Assembly: GCA_002691785.1 (NCBI GenBank)
Contig: NZIX01000013.1
Location: forward strand, 1-9,644
From: Fidelibacterota bacterium
Lineage (GTDB): Bacteria > Fidelibacterota > Marinisomatia > Marinisomatales > UBA1611
Length of the DNA stretch: 9,644 bases
Direction: 5' to 3'
Shown: one piece after another, positions 7,973-9,644 of the stretch
How the letters are laid out: each line of letters begins with the position of its first letter
Numbering within the stretch: the stretch's first letter is position 1
Notes under the pieces: model-generated
The model's database searches: none
The model's input: only the letters and a program-made list of their open reading frames with translations
What the model was told of the DNA's origin: nothing
Position numbers and translations under genes: made by a program

Positions 7973-7977
7973 GGGAG
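7973..7977 (+). promoter_or_regulatory. Shine-Dalgarno site of the GH109-like gene
   Basis: GGGAG lies eight bases before the ATG at 7986. It is the clearest ribosome binding site in the window; the other starts have weak or no such sequence. It fixes the start that keeps the twin-arginine motif at residues 7-8. Confidence 0.7.
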
Positions 7978-7985
7978 ATCTAGTT

Positions 7986-9347
7986 ATGGTAAAGATACTA
8001 AATCGACGAAAATTCATAAAAACATCAGCAGTCGCTGGTACAGCTGCATTGATGACACCTAAAACATTGTTTTCTTCGACCGAAAGTAAAAGAATAAAAT
8101 TAGGGTTTATTGGAACTGGGTTGAGAGGTCAGTGGATGGTGCATTTAACTACAAAATATCCAGAAGTTTCAATTCCTGCTATTTGTGATATTGATAAAAA
8201 TATGATAGCTAGTACCCTTAAAATTTTAAAGAAATCAGGTAGAAATGAACCGAGGGTGTATAGTAATGGTGATGAAGATTATATTAACATGATCAAAAAT
8301 GAAAATTTAGATGCTGTGTACATCGCAACCCCTTGGGAGTGGCATCATCCAATGGCAATTGAATCAATGAAAAATGGAATTCATGTAGCAACAGAAGTCC
8401 CTGCTGCGCTTACAGTTCAAGATTGTTGGGATTTAGTTAATACATCGGAAAGAACTGGCATGCATTGTATGATTATGGAAAATGTTAACTATAGACGAGA
8501 TGTAATGGCAGTTCTAAATATGGTTAGGAAGGGACTATTTGGAGAAATACTTCACTGTCAAGGTGGATACCAACATGATTTAAGACATGTGAAGTTTAAT
8601 GATGGATTACAGCCTTATGGAGGTGGGGTCGAATTTGGAGAAAAAGGTTTTTCCGAGGCTAAGTGGAGAACGCAGCATTCTATAGATAGAAATGGTGATC
8701 TTTATCCAACACATGGTTTGGGGCCAATGAGTAATGTGTTAGACTTAAATCGTGGAAATAAAATGCAGTTTTTAACCTCTGTTGCAACACAAGCACGGGG
8801 ATTAAATAAGTATATAAAAGATAATGGTGGGAATGATCATCCAAATTCAAAAATTAAATTTAAATGTGGTGATATCATCACAACAACAATAAAATGTCAC
8901 AATGGTCAAACTATAGTTTTAAGTCATGATACAAATAATCCAAGGCCCTATTCTTTAAATTTTAGAGTTCAGGGTACAAAAGGTATTTGGCAAAAGGATA
9001 ATAGATCTATATACTTAGAGGGGTTAAGCCCTGAATCTCATGTATGGGAATCAGAAGATTCATATTTAAAAGAATATGATCATCCATTATGGAAAAAATT
9101 TGAATCAAAAGCAAAAGGTTCAGGTCATGGAGGAATGGATTTTTTTGTTTTAAGAGATTTTATTAATTCAATCAAAAATAAAACAAGACCTCCAATTGAT
9201 GTTTATGATGCTGCAAGTTTAAGTGTTATATCTCCTCTATCCGAAAAATCTATAAGACTTGGTAGTGCTGCGGTGAAAATACCAGATTTTACAAGGGGAA
9301 GATGGAAAAATAAAAAACCTACTTTCGGAAAAATTTTAGAGCTTTAA
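7986..9347 (+). CDS. Tat-exported GH109-like glycosidase (Gfo/Idh/MocA fold, NAD-dependent)
   Basis: The protein has 453 residues. The N-terminus NRRKFIKTSAVAG (Arg7-Arg8) is a twin-arginine signal, so the folded, cofactor-loaded protein is probably exported to the periplasm or envelope. A Rossmann NAD site follows (GTGLRG, Gly43/45/48), then ATPWEWHH at 114-121. The usual EKP of Gfo/Idh/MocA dehydrogenases is EVP at 137-139, as in GH109. Further GH109 hallmarks are MENVNYRRD (164-172), GYQHDLRHVKFNDG (194-207), GGGVEFGEKGFSEAKWRTQH (212-231), YPTHGLGP (240-247), HDTNNPRPYS, FRVQGTKGIW, GHGGMDFFVL (380-389) and PDFTRGRW near the C-terminus. Characterised GH109 enzymes cleave alpha-N-acetylgalactosaminides through an NAD+-assisted oxidation-elimination route. 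The length is normal for the family and the C-terminus is intact. Substrate identity in this organism is inference. Confidence 0.92.
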   Translation: MVKILNRRKFIKTSAVAGTAALMTPKTLFSSTESKRIKLGFIGTGLRGQWMVHLTTKYPEVSIPAICDIDKNMIASTLKILKKSGRNEPRVYSNGDEDYINMIKNENLDAVYIATPWEWHHPMAIESMKNGIHVATEVPAALTVQDCWDLVNTSERTGMHCMIMENVNYRRDVMAVLNMVRKGLFGEILHCQGGYQHDLRHVKFNDGLQPYGGGVEFGEKGFSEAKWRTQHSIDRNGDLYPTHGLGPMSNVLDLNRGNKMQFLTSVATQARGLNKYIKDNGGNDHPNSKIKFKCGDIITTTIKCHNGQTIVLSHDTNNPRPYSLNFRVQGTKGIWQKDNRSIYLEGLSPESHVWESEDSYLKEYDHPLWKKFESKAKGSGHGGMDFFVLRDFINSIKNKTRPPIDVYDAASLSVISPLSEKSIRLGSAAVKIPDFTRGRWKNKKPTFGKILEL

Positions 9348-9644
9348 TTGAAACTAACAACATTAGATTGGTCGATAATTTCGTTTTACTTTTTAGCAAC
9401 CATATTTATTGGGTTTTGTGCGGCAAAGAAATCAGATAAAACTGTAAGGTCTTATTTTCTGGCAGGACAAAATATGCCTTGGTGGTTAATAGGTATTAGT
9501 ATGGTTGCAACAACCTTTTCTACGGATACTCCAAATTTAGTTACAGATTTAGTACGGCAAAATGGTGTTTCAGGGAATTGGACTTGGTGGGCATTTTTAA
9601 TAACGGGGATGCTAACAGTATTTGTTTATGCACGATTATGGCGT
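9348..9644 (+). CDS. Sodium:solute symporter (SSS family), N-terminal 99 codons only
   Basis: A frame opens with TTG immediately after the TAA of the GH109-like gene (zero spacing) and runs off the window end. The in-frame TAA just upstream and the fit of MKLTTLDWSII to SSS N-termini support this start; the only ribosome-binding hint is AGAG at 9338-9341. Visible landmarks are TM1 (WSIISFYFLATIFIGF, about residues 8-23), the loop KKSDKTVRSYFLAGQNMPWW, the broken helix GISMVATTFSTDTP (about 50-63), which in LeuT-fold transporters contributes to the Na+ site, and a third membrane segment starting GNWTWWAFLI and ending in YARLWR. SSS proteins couple inward Na+ flow to uptake of sugars, sialic acid, amino acids or similar solutes. 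Position beside the GH109-like enzyme suggests a sugar or amino-sugar substrate. Confidence 0.9.
   Translation, partial: MKLTTLDWSIISFYFLATIFIGFCAAKKSDKTVRSYFLAGQNMPWWLIGISMVATTFSTDTPNLVTDLVRQNGVSGNWTWWAFLITGMLTVFVYARLWR

Noticed and set aside
7986..8090. GH109-like protein as a cytoplasmic dehydrogenase with an over-extended start
   Set aside because: The ATG has a good GGGAG site eight bases upstream and the twin-arginine motif NRRKF sits at the expected distance, so the N-terminal extension is a real Tat signal.

Overview
The window looks like a piece of an AT-rich (roughly one third G+C by eye) genome from the Fibrobacterota-Chlorobiota-Bacteroidota (FCB) side of the bacteria, perhaps a marine lineage such as Candidatus Marinimicrobia (SAR406). 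The placement is inference from three things: a giant secreted FG-GAP/FN3 protein with a FlgD-like C-terminal sorting domain, a PorV/UPF0164-type outer-membrane barrel, and the scarcity of Shine-Dalgarno sequences. No rRNA or phylogenetic marker is present. Every gene is on the + strand and coding density is very high. I see no tRNA, rRNA, CRISPR array, insertion sequence or integration site.

Bases 1-6928 form a tight three-gene block. First is a very large secreted protein whose 5' end lies before the window. It carries twelve visible FG-GAP/VCBS calcium-loop repeats, two fibronectin-III-like domains, Ig/ZU5-like domains and a C-terminal sorting domain. Second, overlapping it by four bases, is a 911-residue fusion of an outer-membrane PorV-like barrel, an Ig-like domain, a transglutaminase-fold (Cys-His-Glu) domain and about five TPR repeats. 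Third, 11 bp further on, is a small exported acidic/helical protein of unknown function. The layout suggests a cell-surface module in which a sorting-domain cargo is made together with a multidomain outer-membrane partner.

Bases 6929-7073 are the only sizeable gap (145 bp). It probably separates two transcription units and holds a perfect TATAAT hexamer but no convincing terminator.

Bases 7074-9644 form a second compact block. It holds an ATP-grasp ligase of the RimK/glutathione-synthetase-like group (TTG start), a Tat-exported Gfo/Idh/MocA oxidoreductase-fold protein that closely resembles the GH109 alpha-N-acetylgalactosaminidases, and the first 99 codons of a sodium:solute symporter that starts (TTG) directly after the GH109 stop codon. 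The last two suggest release of an amino sugar or related glycoside residue outside the cytoplasm followed by Na+-driven uptake. The role of the ATP-grasp enzyme in this setting is not evident from sequence.
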